From contig NZ_WHOM01000078.1 of NCBI RefSeq assembly GCF_009739465.1, positions 1 through 51,179 on the forward strand: 51,179 nucleotides of DNA, in the 5' to 3' direction. This document shows positions 1 through 9,080 of this stretch, in pieces (within the stretch, counting starts at the first letter, position 1; every line of letters starts with the position of its first letter). The translations under genes and the position numbers were made by a program. The notes below the pieces were generated by a model. That model had not been told where the DNA came from and did no database searches. It saw only the letters and a program-made list of their open reading frames with translations. Source of the DNA: Streptomyces apocyni. Its GTDB lineage: Bacteria; Actinomycetota; Actinomycetes; Streptomycetales; Streptomycetaceae.

Positions 1-3000
1 CACGGCCTGCACCATCGCCCCGGCCTCCGGGGCGAGCCTGCTCCGGGCGGCCTCGGCCTCCCGCACCAGCACATCCCGCACCCCGTCACTGTCCAGGCCG
101 GTGGTGTCCACCCGCTGGACGCACTCACGCGCCTGCACAGTGCCGCGCTCGGCGACCTCCAATGACCACACGTCACTGCCCGTACGTACGAGTCGGGCAC
201 GCAGCGCATCGTGGTGGTCCAGAACGGTCTGGAGCGCCGACGCGAGCCGGTCCTCGCCCAGCCCCGCAGGCAACCGCACCAGCATCGACTGGTGCGAGCC
301 GTCGATCGGCCCGGGGCGTTCGCGGAGCCAGTGCATGATCGGTGTGAGCGGGATGTCGCCGATGCCCGCGTCCGGGTCTTCCACCACCGCGGTGTCGGCG
401 GGCATCGCCACGCTGGCCAGGCCCGCGACAGTCTTGCGCTGGAACACATCACGCGGAGTGAACACCAGACCGGCCTTGCGGGCCCGGCTGACCAGCTGGA
501 TGGCCATGATGCTGTCGCCGCCCAGGTCGAAGAAACTGTCGTCGGCGCCGACGGCGGGCAGTCCGAGGACATCGGCGGCCAGCCCGGCGAGCAGCTTCTC
601 TTCCGGGGTGTCCGCTGCCCGCCCGTTCACGGGCGCGTTCACGGGCGCGGGCAGCGCCTTGTGGTCGAGCTTTCCGTTGGGCGTGAGCGGCAGCGCGTCC
701 AACGTCACGAAAGCGGCCGGAACCATGTGCTCCGGCAGGGTCGCCAGCAGCAGCTCACGCAGCCGCGCGCCCTCCGGCCGGGTCTCGGCGGCGGGCACCA
801 CGTAGCCGACCAGGCGCTTGTCGCCCGGCCGGTCCTCGCGGACGAGCACCGCGGACTGCGCGACACCCTCGCACGCGGCGAGTGCGGCCTCGATCTCGCC
901 CAGCTCGATGCGGAAGCCCCTGATCTTGACCTGGTGGTCCGAACGGCCCAGGTACTCGAGGTTGCCGTCGTGCTGCCAGCGGGCGAGGTCGCCGGTGCGG
1001 TACATCCGCTCGCCCGGAGCCCCGTACGGGTTGGCGACGAAGCGTTCGGCGGTCAGGCCCGGACGGCCCAGGTAGCCGCGTGCCAGACCCGCGCCCGACA
1101 CGTACATCTCCCCGGACACTCCGGGCGGGGTGGGGCGTAGCGCCTGGTCCAGGACGTGTACGCGCAGATCGGGGATGGCCTCGCCGATCACGCTGCCGCG
1201 GCCCGCGGCGGCGGTGGCCCGGTCCAGGGCGATGTGGCTGACGTGGACCGTGGTCTCGGTGATGCCGTACATGTTCACGAGGACCGGTGCGTCGGCCCGG
1301 TGCCGGGCGTACCACTCCTCCAGGCGCCACAGGTCAAGTGCCTCACCGCCGAAGACCACCGAGCGCAGCGCCAGGTCCGATCCCAGCCCCGGGTTGTCCT
1401 GGCCGGCGCGCATCAGCTGGTAGAAGGCGGACGGGGTCTGGTTGAGCACGGTCACCCGCTCGTCCACGAGCAGCCGCAGGAAGTCCTCCGGGGAGCGGCT
1501 GACGGTGTGCGGGACGACGACCAGGCGTCCGCCGTGCAGCAGCGGACCCCAGATCTCCCAGACGGAGAAGTCGAAGGCGTAGGAGTGGAACATCGTCCAC
1601 ACGTCGTCCGCGCCGAAGCCGAACCAGTGGTCGGTCGCGCCGAACAGACGCACCACGTTCTGGTGGGGGATCACCACGCCCTTGGGGCGCCCGGTCGAGC
1701 CCGAGGTGTAGATGACGTAAGCGGGGGCCAGGGGCGACAGAGGCGCGAGGCGGTCGGTGTCCGTCAGGTCGGTGCCGGACAGGCCGTCCAGCGTGTCCCT
1801 GACCTCCGGCGCGTCTAGGACCAGCAGCGCGGTGTCAGCGCCCTGCCCTGCGAGCACGTCGGCCAAGGGGCCGGTGGCCGTCTCGGCGGTGGTCAGCAGC
1901 AGGGACGGCCGGGCATCCGTGATCATGTAGGCGAGGCGGTCGGCCGGGTACGCCGGGTCCAGCGGCACGTACGCCCCGCCCGCCTTGAGCACGGCGAGCA
2001 GCGCGACGGCCATCTCCACCGAGCGGGGCAGGGCCAGCGCGACCAGCCGCTCGGGGCCGACGCCCTGCGCGACCATCAGCCGGGCCAGCCGGTTGGCCGC
2101 TTCGTTCAGCTGCGTGTACGTCAGCCGGGTGTCCTCGCAGACGACGGCGACCGCGTCCGGCGTACGGGCCGCCTGCGCCTCGAACAGCTCGCTCAGGGTG
2201 GCGGCCGGCACGTGCGGCGCCGGGGCCTGGGCCGGTGCCGCGGCGATCTGCTCGCGCTCGGCCGGGGTGAGCACGTCCACGCGGCCGAGCGGCTGGTCGG
2301 GCGCGGCCTGCGCCAGGTTCTCCAGGAAGTGCAGGAAACGCCGCTGGGCGGCGGCCAGTTCGTCGGGGGTGTAGAGGTCCGGGTTGGCGTCCACGTCGAT
2401 CTGCAGGCCGCTGCCGTCGCCTCGGTCGTAGACGATGAAGGACATGTCGTCGGCCGGGCCGATGGACAGGTTGTGCGGTGTGCCGCGGTGGCCGCCGAAG
2501 CGCAGGTCGTAGGTGAACATCATGATGTTCACCTGCGGTCCGACCAGTCGCTCGTCCTCGCCGACCGCCTTCAGGTCGCGCCGCAGGTCCTCGTACCGGT
2601 ACCGCTGGTGGCGCATGGCGCCGCGCATCTCTGCGGACGCGTGTCGCAGCAGCTCGGCGACGGTCATGTCGGCACGCGGGGCCAGCCGGAGCGGCAGCAC
2701 GTTGGACACCATGCCGGGGGTGGTGCGCGCCTCGCGGCCCAGCCGGGTGGACACCGGCAGGCCGAGGGTGACCTCCGGCGCGCCGGTGAGCCGCTGGAGG
2801 TACGCGGCGACGGCCGCGAGCACGACCGGCGGCCAGGGGGAGCCCGCCTCGCGCGCGATGTCCCGCAGCCGCTCGACCGCCGACGCCTCCAGGTACTCGG
2901 TACGCCGCACCAGGGCGCGGGCCGTTGCCGGGTGCTGTGTGGACAGGCTCACCGGGGCGGAACGCTGGGCAAGGCGCTCCAGCCAGTAGTCGCGGTCGGT

Positions 3001-3579
3001 CTCGAACCGCTCCGACTCCCGGTACGCGGCATCGGCATCGACCAGGTCGCGCAGCGGCCGGAACGGGCTCGGCTCCGGCTCGGTGCCCTCGACCAGTGCG
3101 GTGTAGACGGCGGCGACGCGCTGGGCGATCAGCGCGACCGTGAAGCCGTCGACCAGCAGGTGGTGGTAGCGGTGCAGCCAGAACCAGCGGTCGGGAGCGG
3201 CCTTGAAGAGCGCGAACAGGAACAGCGGGCCCTGCGTCGGGTCGAGCGGGCGGGCGAAGTCGGCCCGCATCCACTCCTCGGCGGCTGCCTGCGGATCGGG
3301 GCGATCACTCACATCGACGTGGCACAGCTCCCACTGCGGCGCAGCCTCGATGACCTGGCGCGGCCCCGTCTCGTCCGCCACGAAGCGCGCCCGCAGGTTC
3401 TCGGCCTCCGCGACGACCTGCCGGAGTGCGGCTTCGAACAGGGAGCCGTCCACGGGGCCGTGGATCTCCAGGTACTCCCCGGTGTTGTAGACGGTGCTCT
3501 CCGGGTCGATCTGCTGAGCGAACCAAATTCCCGACTGAGCCGCGGTCAAGGGAAGCTGGAAGTCCTGGCTATGAGACAT
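1..3579 (-). CDS. Non-ribosomal peptide synthetase, C-A(Thr)-T-E..., 3' end outside window
   Basis: Open from an ATG at 3579 to the left edge (1193 codons, no stop), so partial. Reading from the start: a condensation domain (residues about 8-440, active-site HHLLVDG near 136-142), an adenylation domain (about 463-960, YTSGSTGRPKG core near 620, NGKLD Lys motif at its end), a carrier domain with LGGDSI near residue 1019, then from about 1073 the beginning of an epimerisation-type domain (LTPIMHWL, HHDALR). Aligning the A domain by eye to GrsA gives the ten-residue pocket D-F-W-N-V-G-M-V-H-K, which in the family is read as threonine. A GGDS rather than GGHS carrier is typical before an E domain, so a D-configured Thr is inferred. 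An N-terminal C domain means it accepts an upstream donor or acyl group. The MbtH-like gene lies 248 bp upstream on the same strand. Product is unknown from this piece alone. Confidence 0.93.
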   Translation of the reverse strand, partial: MSHSQDFQLPLTAAQSGIWFAQQIDPESTVYNTGEYLEIHGPVDGSLFEAALRQVVAEAENLRARFVADETGPRQVIEAAPQWELCHVDVSDRPDPQAAAEEWMRADFARPLDPTQGPLFLFALFKAAPDRWFWLHRYHHLLVDGFTVALIAQRVAAVYTALVEGTEPEPSPFRPLRDLVDADAAYRESERFETDRDYWLERLAQRSAPVSLSTQHPATARALVRRTEYLEASAVERLRDIAREAGSPWPPVVLAAVAAYLQRLTGAPEVTLGLPVSTRLGREARTTPGMVSNVLPLRLAPRADMTVAELLRHASAEMRGAMRHQRYRYEDLRRDLKAVGEDERLVGPQVNIMMFTYDLRFGGHRGTPHNLSIGPADDMSFIVYDRGDGSGLQIDVDANPDLYTPDELAAAQRRFLHFLENLAQAAPDQPLGRVDVLTPAEREQIAAAPAQAPAPHVPAATLSELFEAQAARTPDAVAVVCEDTRLTYTQLNEAANRLARLMVAQGVGPERLVALALPRSVEMAVALLAVLKAGGAYVPLDPAYPADRLAYMITDARPSLLLTTAETATGPLADVLAGQGADTALLVLDAPEVRDTLDGLSGTDLTDTDRLAPLSPLAPAYVIYTSGSTGRPKGVVIPHQNVVRLFGATDHWFGFGADDVWTMFHSYAFDFSVWEIWGPLLHGGRLVVVPHTVSRSPEDFLRLLVDERVTVLNQTPSAFYQLMRAGQDNPGLGSDLALRSVVFGGEALDLWRLEEWYARHRADAPVLVNMYGITETTVHVSHIALDRATAAAGRGSVIGEAIPDLRVHVLDQALRPTPPGVSGEMYVSGAGLARGYLGRPGLTAERFVANPYGAPGERMYRTGDLARWQHDGNLEYLGRSDHQVKIRGFRIELGEIEAALAACEGVAQSAVLVREDRPGDKRLVGYVVPAAETRPEGARLRELLLATLPEHMVPAAFVTLDALPLTPNGKLDHKALPAPVNAPVNGRAADTPEEKLLAGLAADVLGLPAVGADDSFFDLGGDSIMAIQLVSRARKAGLVFTPRDVFQRKTVAGLASVAMPADTAVVEDPDAGIGDIPLTPIMHWLRERPGPIDGSHQSMLVRLPAGLGEDRLASALQTVLDHHDALRARLVRTGSDVWSLEVAERGTVQARECVQRVDTTGLDSDGVRDVLVREAEAARSRLAPEAGAMVQAV

Positions 3580-3827
3580 CAAGAATCACTCTCGATTGCG
3601 GTCGCTATATCTGGTTCATGACGAAGCTCTTCAGGCGCGTGCATGCCTTTGGCCGGTTGCCCGGCTCGATTGGCCCGGAGGCTCGGAGGCTCGGAGGCCC
3701 GGAGACAAAGGAATCCGGTAGCCGGGACCATGCATGGGGCGGCATGCCACCTGCGGGGAGCGGGGCGCTTCGGGCCTCGGCCCGGCGAAGAAGAAAGAGT
3801 GAGGGCGGCGCCTGGTCCGCTAGTCCG
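3580..3827. other. Spacer between MbtH-like gene and NRPS
   Basis: 248 bp with no convincing gene. It holds short repeats: GGAGGCTCGGAGGCTCGGAGG around 3680-3705 is a 9-bp tandem, and TAGTCCGC is doubled next to the MbtH stop. No clear terminator with a T run was found, so cotranscription of the two genes remains likely. Confidence 0.4.
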
Positions 3828-4040
3828 CTAGTCCGCCATCGCCTCGGCGAGGCTCTTCGGACGCATGTCCGTCCAGTTCTCATTGATGTAATCGGCACAG
3901 GCCTGCCTGCTGTCCTGGCCGTGCACGGCGCGCCAACCGTCAGGGATTTCAGCGAACGCGGGCCACAGCGAGTGCTGGTTCTCGTCGTTGACCAGGACGA
4001 AATATCTCGCGCTGTCATCCTCGAAGGGATTGGTCGCCAC
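3828..4040 (-). CDS. MbtH-like protein, NRPS adenylation-domain chaperone
   Basis: 70 residues. MbtH-like proteins bind and activate or solubilise NRPS adenylation domains. The family signature is plain: NPFEDD near the start, then FVLVNDENQHSLWP, IPDGWR and the C-terminal NENWTDMRP. I chose the GTG at 4040 because AAAGGAAGG lies about 6 nt upstream; another GTG at 4058 is in frame but would put that ribosome site inside the coding region. It is transcribed towards the NRPS, and the pairing supports a functional partnership. Confident in family; the partner assignment is from context. Confidence 0.94.
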   Translation of the reverse strand: MATNPFEDDSARYFVLVNDENQHSLWPAFAEIPDGWRAVHGQDSRQACADYINENWTDMRPKSLAEAMAD

Positions 4041-5030
4041 TTTCGGCCTTCCTTTCACTACCTGATATCCACATACCGGGCCCCGCAGAGCATCCCGAAA
4101 ACCGTCGGTAGCTGGTTGAATCGGAGCGTGCGGCGGTGCGACCGTGATGATTGATAAGAGAGATCACTGACAGAAGTCAGCCGTCCGGCTGCTGAACGGA
4201 TAATTCCGCTCCGCCCAGGCCCCCCTGAAGCGATGCTTTCCGTCAACGACCTGTCGGCCTCATCCTGGTAGGTACCCTAGGGAGCGCCAACCGCCGCGGA
4301 CAGATCGAAGGCAACAAGTTGCCATCCGGCGATAGGTGCCATGGGAAAGTGCTGGATACGACTGCAGCAAATCTCCCCATCGATCGTGGACGCCTGTAGA
4401 ACCGTATGTTCCGGAATTAGGCAGCGCTCTTCCCGCCCCTCCCCCTTCCTCCCTCGAAGAGTGCGTCGAGAGCGCCCGGTGCCGCGTGAAGACGGGCCCG
4501 ATCGAGTACCCCACGGCGAGGGCCGCGCCCAGCCGACCCCTGCCTCCCGGCCGACGAGCCGCACCGGGCGCACCGGGCGCACCGGGCGCACCGGGCGCAC
4601 CGGCATCCAGCCGCGGCCGCCCGTTGACGGTCAACTCCACTGAGAAACCGGCCCGGTCATACGCGCTGCGACTACGGAGCACCAGCGAGACCCGCAAGAG
4701 CAATCCCATTTCCATCACGAGGAGTTGCCCGACGAACGGGCGGATCGCTCAGGAAACGAGAGGACGGCACCGAACTGCCGACCCTCGCCGCAGCCGGATA
4801 CCGCAATCCGTCCACCGCCCCCCAGGCACGGTCCTCAACCGCCGTCGAGCCTTCGGCGCGACGCTACAAACGATCCGCCCCGCGCACCTCACCCATGTCA
4901 CCATCATGACAACACCGACCGCCCCCCTGCATGCTCCTGCCAGACCAAACAGAGGCAATACTGCCCCCCGCCCCGGCACGAGCGACCGCCCACCCCGTCC
5001 GACCGGAGAGCCGGCCGAGACCACCTGCCG
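4041..5030. other. Non-coding or decayed stretch upstream of the MbtH gene
   Basis: About 1 kb with no ORF that looks like a real protein on either strand: the open frames are arginine/proline-rich and show no family motifs. It probably contains the promoter of the MbtH/NRPS operon near 4045-4250, but I found no clear iron box or other operator there. It also includes the 9-bp tandem repeat listed separately. Confidence 0.55.
4561..4603. repeat. 9-bp tandem repeat, about 4.7 copies
   Basis: The unit GCACCGGGC is repeated head to tail about 4.7 times. It lies in a stretch with no gene; the open frames across it give Gly-Ala-Pro or Val-Arg-Pro runs only because 9 is a multiple of 3. Confidence 0.85.
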
Positions 5031-5295
5031 GACGTCAATGGCGTGCTGTTCGACGCGTCCGGGACCCTGCTGCGGATTGAATCGGCGCAGAGCTGGCTTC
5101 ACGGTGCGCTCGATGACCGCGGCATCGAGGCGCCCGACGAGGAAGTGCGCCTGTACGGCGAGCGGCTCGACGCAGCAGGGGCCGTACCCGGTGGCACGCC
5201 GCCCCGGGCGGTGCCGGAGCGGTTGGCTGCGGTGTGGCAGGAGCGCGACGGCAGCGAAGAGGCGCCGCGTACACCGGTCTGGCACGGCCCGGAAG
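5031..5295 (+). pseudogene. HAD-family hydrolase remnant, frameshifted and truncated
   Basis: From 5031 one frame reads VLFDASGTLLRIES, the nucleophile motif I of HAD phosphohydrolases (Asp then a DxSGTL form common in actinomycetes), followed by LHGALDDRGIEAPDEE and LAAVWQERD. Near 5255-5262 the similarity passes into another frame (AAYTGLARPG), where related proteins continue, so one frameshift is present. No start codon with ribosome site is evident, motifs II-IV are absent, and transposase-like sequence begins about 30 bp later. I read it as the 5' remnant of a hydrolase gene disrupted by a mobile element. Family call moderate; broken state clear. Confidence 0.65.
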
Positions 5296-5323
5296 GACAG
5301 CGGCGAACCTGGCGGGAGACGGT

Positions 5324-5830
5324 GCGGTGGGCAAACGCCGCCCCACCGAGCTGGTCCAGGCCGCGGCCGTCGGTATCGCTGCCTACTATGCGGCGAAGAT
5401 CCCCACCCCGCGCACCCGCGAGATGCCGCTGGTCGTCCAGATCGACGGCACGGGAGTGGTGATGCGGCCCGAAGCCACCCGCCGGGCCGCGGCCAAGACC
5501 GCAGCGGCTGGACGGCGCGGACGACTGGCCCCCGGGGAGAAACTCCACCGCATCATCCACCCGCCCGGCGGCCGCAGCGAGCTCCGCACGCCACGGCCGG
5601 GCCCGACAGCACAGCGGAAATGGTGCACGCCTCGCTGGTCCGCCCGCCCCAGCAGGTGATCGCCGACGCCTTCGCCCAGGCCGAAGCCCGCGACCCGGGC
5701 CACCTGCGCGACTGGACCGTGCTCGTCGACGGAGCTACCCGACTTCGTGCACGTCGCCGAGTACTGCTGGACGGCCGCGCGGCCGCCGAGATGGCCGCCC
5801 AGGCAGCAGCCGAACGCCTCCCCGCCGCCC
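5324..5830 (+). pseudogene. ISKra4-type transposase remnant, at least two frameshifts
   Basis: The segment from 5324 reads VGKRRPTELVQAAA, then VVQIDGTGVVMRPEA and LAPGEK, matching the central part of ISKra4-family transposases (family pattern VGKRQ..., DGKGVVMRP, GEKRNRKRM). From about 5620 another frame continues with VIADAFAQAEARDPGHLRDW and TVLVDG, and after 5731 the first frame resumes with LPDFVHVAEYCWTAAR, equivalent to the family's DFVHVLEYLWKAA. Sequence between LVDG and LPDF is deleted. Both the N-terminus and the C-terminus are missing and I saw no terminal inverted repeats. Dead element; good confidence in the family from three separate motifs in the right order. Confidence 0.75.
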
Positions 5831-5876
5831 GAGCGGCTCGCTCCCGGCGCACCCGCCGTATCCGCTGAACGCAAAA

Positions 5877-5907
5877 GGCCCAGCTCAGACGCGGTCTGAG
5901 CTGGGCC
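5877..5907 (-). terminator. Terminator hairpin behind tRNA-Thr
   Basis: Perfect 14-bp inverted repeat (GGCCCAGCTCAGAC at 5877-5890, its complement at 5894-5907) with a 3-nt loop. On the minus strand it lies just downstream of the tRNA and is followed by TTTTGC, as expected for an intrinsic terminator. Confidence 0.85.
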
Positions 5908-5914
5908 AGGGCTG

Positions 5915-5988
5915 AGCCCCCTGTCGGATTCGAACCGACGACCTACGCATTACAAGTGCGTTGCTCTGGCCATCTGAGCTAAGGAGGC
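5915..5988 (-). tRNA. tRNA-Thr, anticodon TGT
   Basis: Folds as a cloverleaf on the minus strand: acceptor arms GCCTCCT/AGGGGGC (one G-U), anticodon stem ACGCA/TGCGT around loop CTTGTAA (anticodon TGT), and a T arm GTCGG-TTCGAAT-CCGAC. CCA is not encoded. It reads ACA codons, which are rare in such high-GC genomes. Its 3' end faces the decayed HAD/transposase region and the NRPS cluster, a position where tRNA-directed integration could have occurred, but I found no copy of the tRNA end elsewhere in the window. Confidence 0.97.
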
Positions 5989-6165
5989 GCCGCGCACCGG
6001 CGAAGGCCGTGCGCAGAGGCTGCTCCACTGTACACAGAGCGCTATTCCCAGGGCCACGGGGTAATCCACGAGGTAGCCCGCAGCGTGATCCACGGGGTGA
6101 GGGGCCGGGCACTGGTGTGCGGCTTGCTACTGACATTCGGCGGGCGGCCAGGTAACGTCACGGCG

Positions 6166-6183
6166 AGTCCACTGGGGTGGACT
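6166..6183. promoter_or_regulatory. Inverted repeat upstream of msiK, possible operator
   Basis: AGTCCAC and GTGGACT separated by TGGG, centred about 70 bp upstream of the msiK start. Position and symmetry suit a repressor site. It does not match the DasR site (ACTGGTCTAGACCAGT-like), so the cognate protein is unknown. Confidence 0.4.
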
Positions 6184-6244
6184 ACACCACTTTCCTTTAC
6201 TCGGATCGTCCGGCACGTTCCTGCCGGTGAAGGGGGCCCTACCC

Positions 6245-7381
<1,137 letters not shown>

Positions 7382-7399
7382 CGGTCCCTGACACAGGCC

Positions 7400-7434
7400 A
7401 AACGGCCCCCGCACCCTTGGTGCGGGGGCCGTTT
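7400..7434 (+). terminator. Terminator after msiK
   Basis: A perfect 16-bp stem (AAACGGCCCCCGCACC and its complement) with a 3-nt loop 18 bp after the msiK stop, ending in GTTT. Confidence 0.9.
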
Positions 7435-7691
7435 GCGCTGCCGTTGCCGAGCGCGCGGAGCCCGCGAGTCGACAAATACCCCGGCACACCGGCCATTTCG
7501 GTTTCGTACGTCAACCCACGACTCGAAAAACGCCATCGAACCGTCCCCCGACCGAGTGACTAAATGTCGCCAAATCATCACCGACCGCTACGCTCACTCG
7601 CGTACTCCTTCCCCGGCTCCCACTCCCGGCCCGACAACGCCGTCGGGCGGCGGCCGGGGCCACCCGGAATCGACACCGCGAGGAACACCCC
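7435..7691. other. Gene-free spacer
   Basis: Between the msiK terminator and the next start. I see no coding potential or strong repeat. It presumably holds the promoter of the small exported protein that follows. Confidence 0.5.
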
Positions 7692-8105
7692 TTGAACTCC
7701 ACCGCCCGCCGTATCGGCCGCACCCTCGCTCTCGTACTCCCCGTTGTCCTGGTGCTGTCCGGAACGCTCGCCGTGACCCGAGTCGACTGGTCGGGCAACC
7801 CGCAGTCGACACTCACCGCCTCCTCCGAGGAGGTCTCCTCGCGCGCCAAGTCCCGTGCCCCACAGGACATTCTGCGCGAGAAGCTCCTCGACGAGCTGCA
7901 GGAGAAGGACCCCGGCGTCGCGCTCACCCACCTCCAGACGGAGGTCGACCGCCGACCGTCGCTCGCCGCGCACTGTGTCTCCATCGCCCGCGCGCTGGGC
8001 CGCGCCGCCGTGCAGTACTACGGTCCCACCCGTGCCCAGTCCTTCGCCCGCCCGGTGTGCGACACCGCCTTCGCCTCCGGGGTGGCGGCTCAGCAGCAGT
8101 CCTGA
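7692..8105 (+). CDS. Small exported or membrane-anchored hypothetical protein
   Basis: 137 residues from a TTG start behind CGAGGAACA. N-terminal RRIGR is followed by a hydrophobic stretch (about residues 10-28), giving a signal peptide or N-terminal anchor; the remainder is polar, with two Cys (CVSIAR and VCDTAF) that could form a disulfide outside. No recognised domain. Isolated between msiK and the nucleotidyltransferase on the same strand. Function unknown. Confidence 0.75.
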   Translation: MNSTARRIGRTLALVLPVVLVLSGTLAVTRVDWSGNPQSTLTASSEEVSSRAKSRAPQDILREKLLDELQEKDPGVALTHLQTEVDRRPSLAAHCVSIARALGRAAVQYYGPTRAQSFARPVCDTAFASGVAAQQQS

Positions 8106-8217
8106 GCGGCGCCGCAGGGGCGTTGTGGGGCCCGTACGCGGCCCCTACGGGGCATCTGCGCGGCTTCCTGCGGGGTCCGCGCTCGGAGGCGCCGTGCGCG
8201 CCGCATAAGGTGCGGTC

Positions 8218-8976
8218 ATGACCGGTGACCTCCCTGTACCCAACCACGCGGCAGCCACCCCGCTGTCCCACCCGACGCAGGCCGTCGTCCTGGCCGGGGG
8301 GCAGGGCTCGCGGCTGCGCCCGTACACCGACGACCGGCCCAAGCCGATGGTCGAGATCCCCGGCACGGGGACCCCGATCATCGGCCATCAGCTGTCCTGG
8401 CTCGCGGCCGAGGGCGTGACCGACGCGGTCGTCTCCTGTGGGCATCTGGCCGAGGTGCTCCAGGACTGGCTCGCGACGGCCGACCTGCCGCTGCGGGTCA
8501 CCACCGTCGTCGAGAAGGAGCCGCTGGGCCGCGGCGGCGGCCTCAAGTACGCCGCCGCCCACCTGCCGCACCCGGACCAGCCCTGGTACGCCACCAACGG
8601 CGACATCTGGACCCGTTTCTCGCTGCGCGACATGGCCTCCTTCCACGCCGAGCGGGACGCCACGGCGACCCTCGCGCTGGCCCGCCCGCGCATCCCGTGG
8701 GGCGCCGTCGAGACGGACGACTTCGGCCACATCACGGACTTCATCGAGTCCCCGCCGACCTCGTACCAGATCAACGCGGGCGTCTACGTGTTCTCTCCCG
8801 CCTTCGCCTCGCTGCTGCCCGACCGCGGTGACCACGAGCGGACCACCTTCCCGCGCCTCGCCAGGGACCGCCGTCTGGCCGGGTACCCGCTGCCGCAGGG
8901 CGCGTACTGGCGGGCGATCGACACGGCGAAGGACCTGACGGAGGCCGCCAAGGAACTGGCCGCGCAGAACCGTTGA
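8218..8976 (+). CDS. Nucleotidyltransferase (sugar-phosphate type)
   Basis: 252 residues. The N-terminal motif VVLAGGQGSRLRPYTDDRPKP is the nucleotide-binding loop of NDP-sugar pyrophosphorylases, with the conserved Lys of RPKP; TNGDIW holds the metal-binding Asp, and GRGGGLKYAA and QINAGVYVF are further family motifs. These enzymes couple a sugar 1-phosphate to an NTP. Shorter than RmlA or GlmU and without an acyltransferase domain, so the sugar cannot be stated. A convergent terminator separates it from the DoxX gene. Confidence 0.9.
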   Translation: MTGDLPVPNHAAATPLSHPTQAVVLAGGQGSRLRPYTDDRPKPMVEIPGTGTPIIGHQLSWLAAEGVTDAVVSCGHLAEVLQDWLATADLPLRVTTVVEKEPLGRGGGLKYAAAHLPHPDQPWYATNGDIWTRFSLRDMASFHAERDATATLALARPRIPWGAVETDDFGHITDFIESPPTSYQINAGVYVFSPAFASLLPDRGDHERTTFPRLARDRRLAGYPLPQGAYWRAIDTAKDLTEAAKELAAQNR

Positions 8977-9031
8977 GCCACAGCTGACACCAGCGAAAAG
9001 CGAAGAAAGAGCAAGAAGAAAGAGCAAAAGG

Positions 9032-9062
9032 GGGCCCGGCACACGTCGCGTGTGCCGGGCCC
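9032..9062. terminator. Bidirectional terminator between convergent genes
   Basis: 14-bp inverted repeat (GGGCCCGGCACACG with its complement, 3-nt loop) midway between the stops of the nucleotidyltransferase (8976) and the DoxX gene (9081). Confidence 0.85.
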
Positions 9063-9080
9063 TTCGCGCTACGGAACGCC

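Noticed and set aside
211..3621. Long plus-strand open frames opposite the NRPS (for example 211-1140 and 2212-3621)
   Set aside because: They are antisense shadows of a high-GC coding frame: arginine/valine/glycine/histidine-rich, with no family motifs, while the minus-strand frame shows complete NRPS domain motifs.
4336..5868. 510-codon plus-strand open frame
   Set aside because: It crosses the 9-bp repeat and switches between fragments of the HAD and transposase remnants; no start signal and no single-protein similarity.
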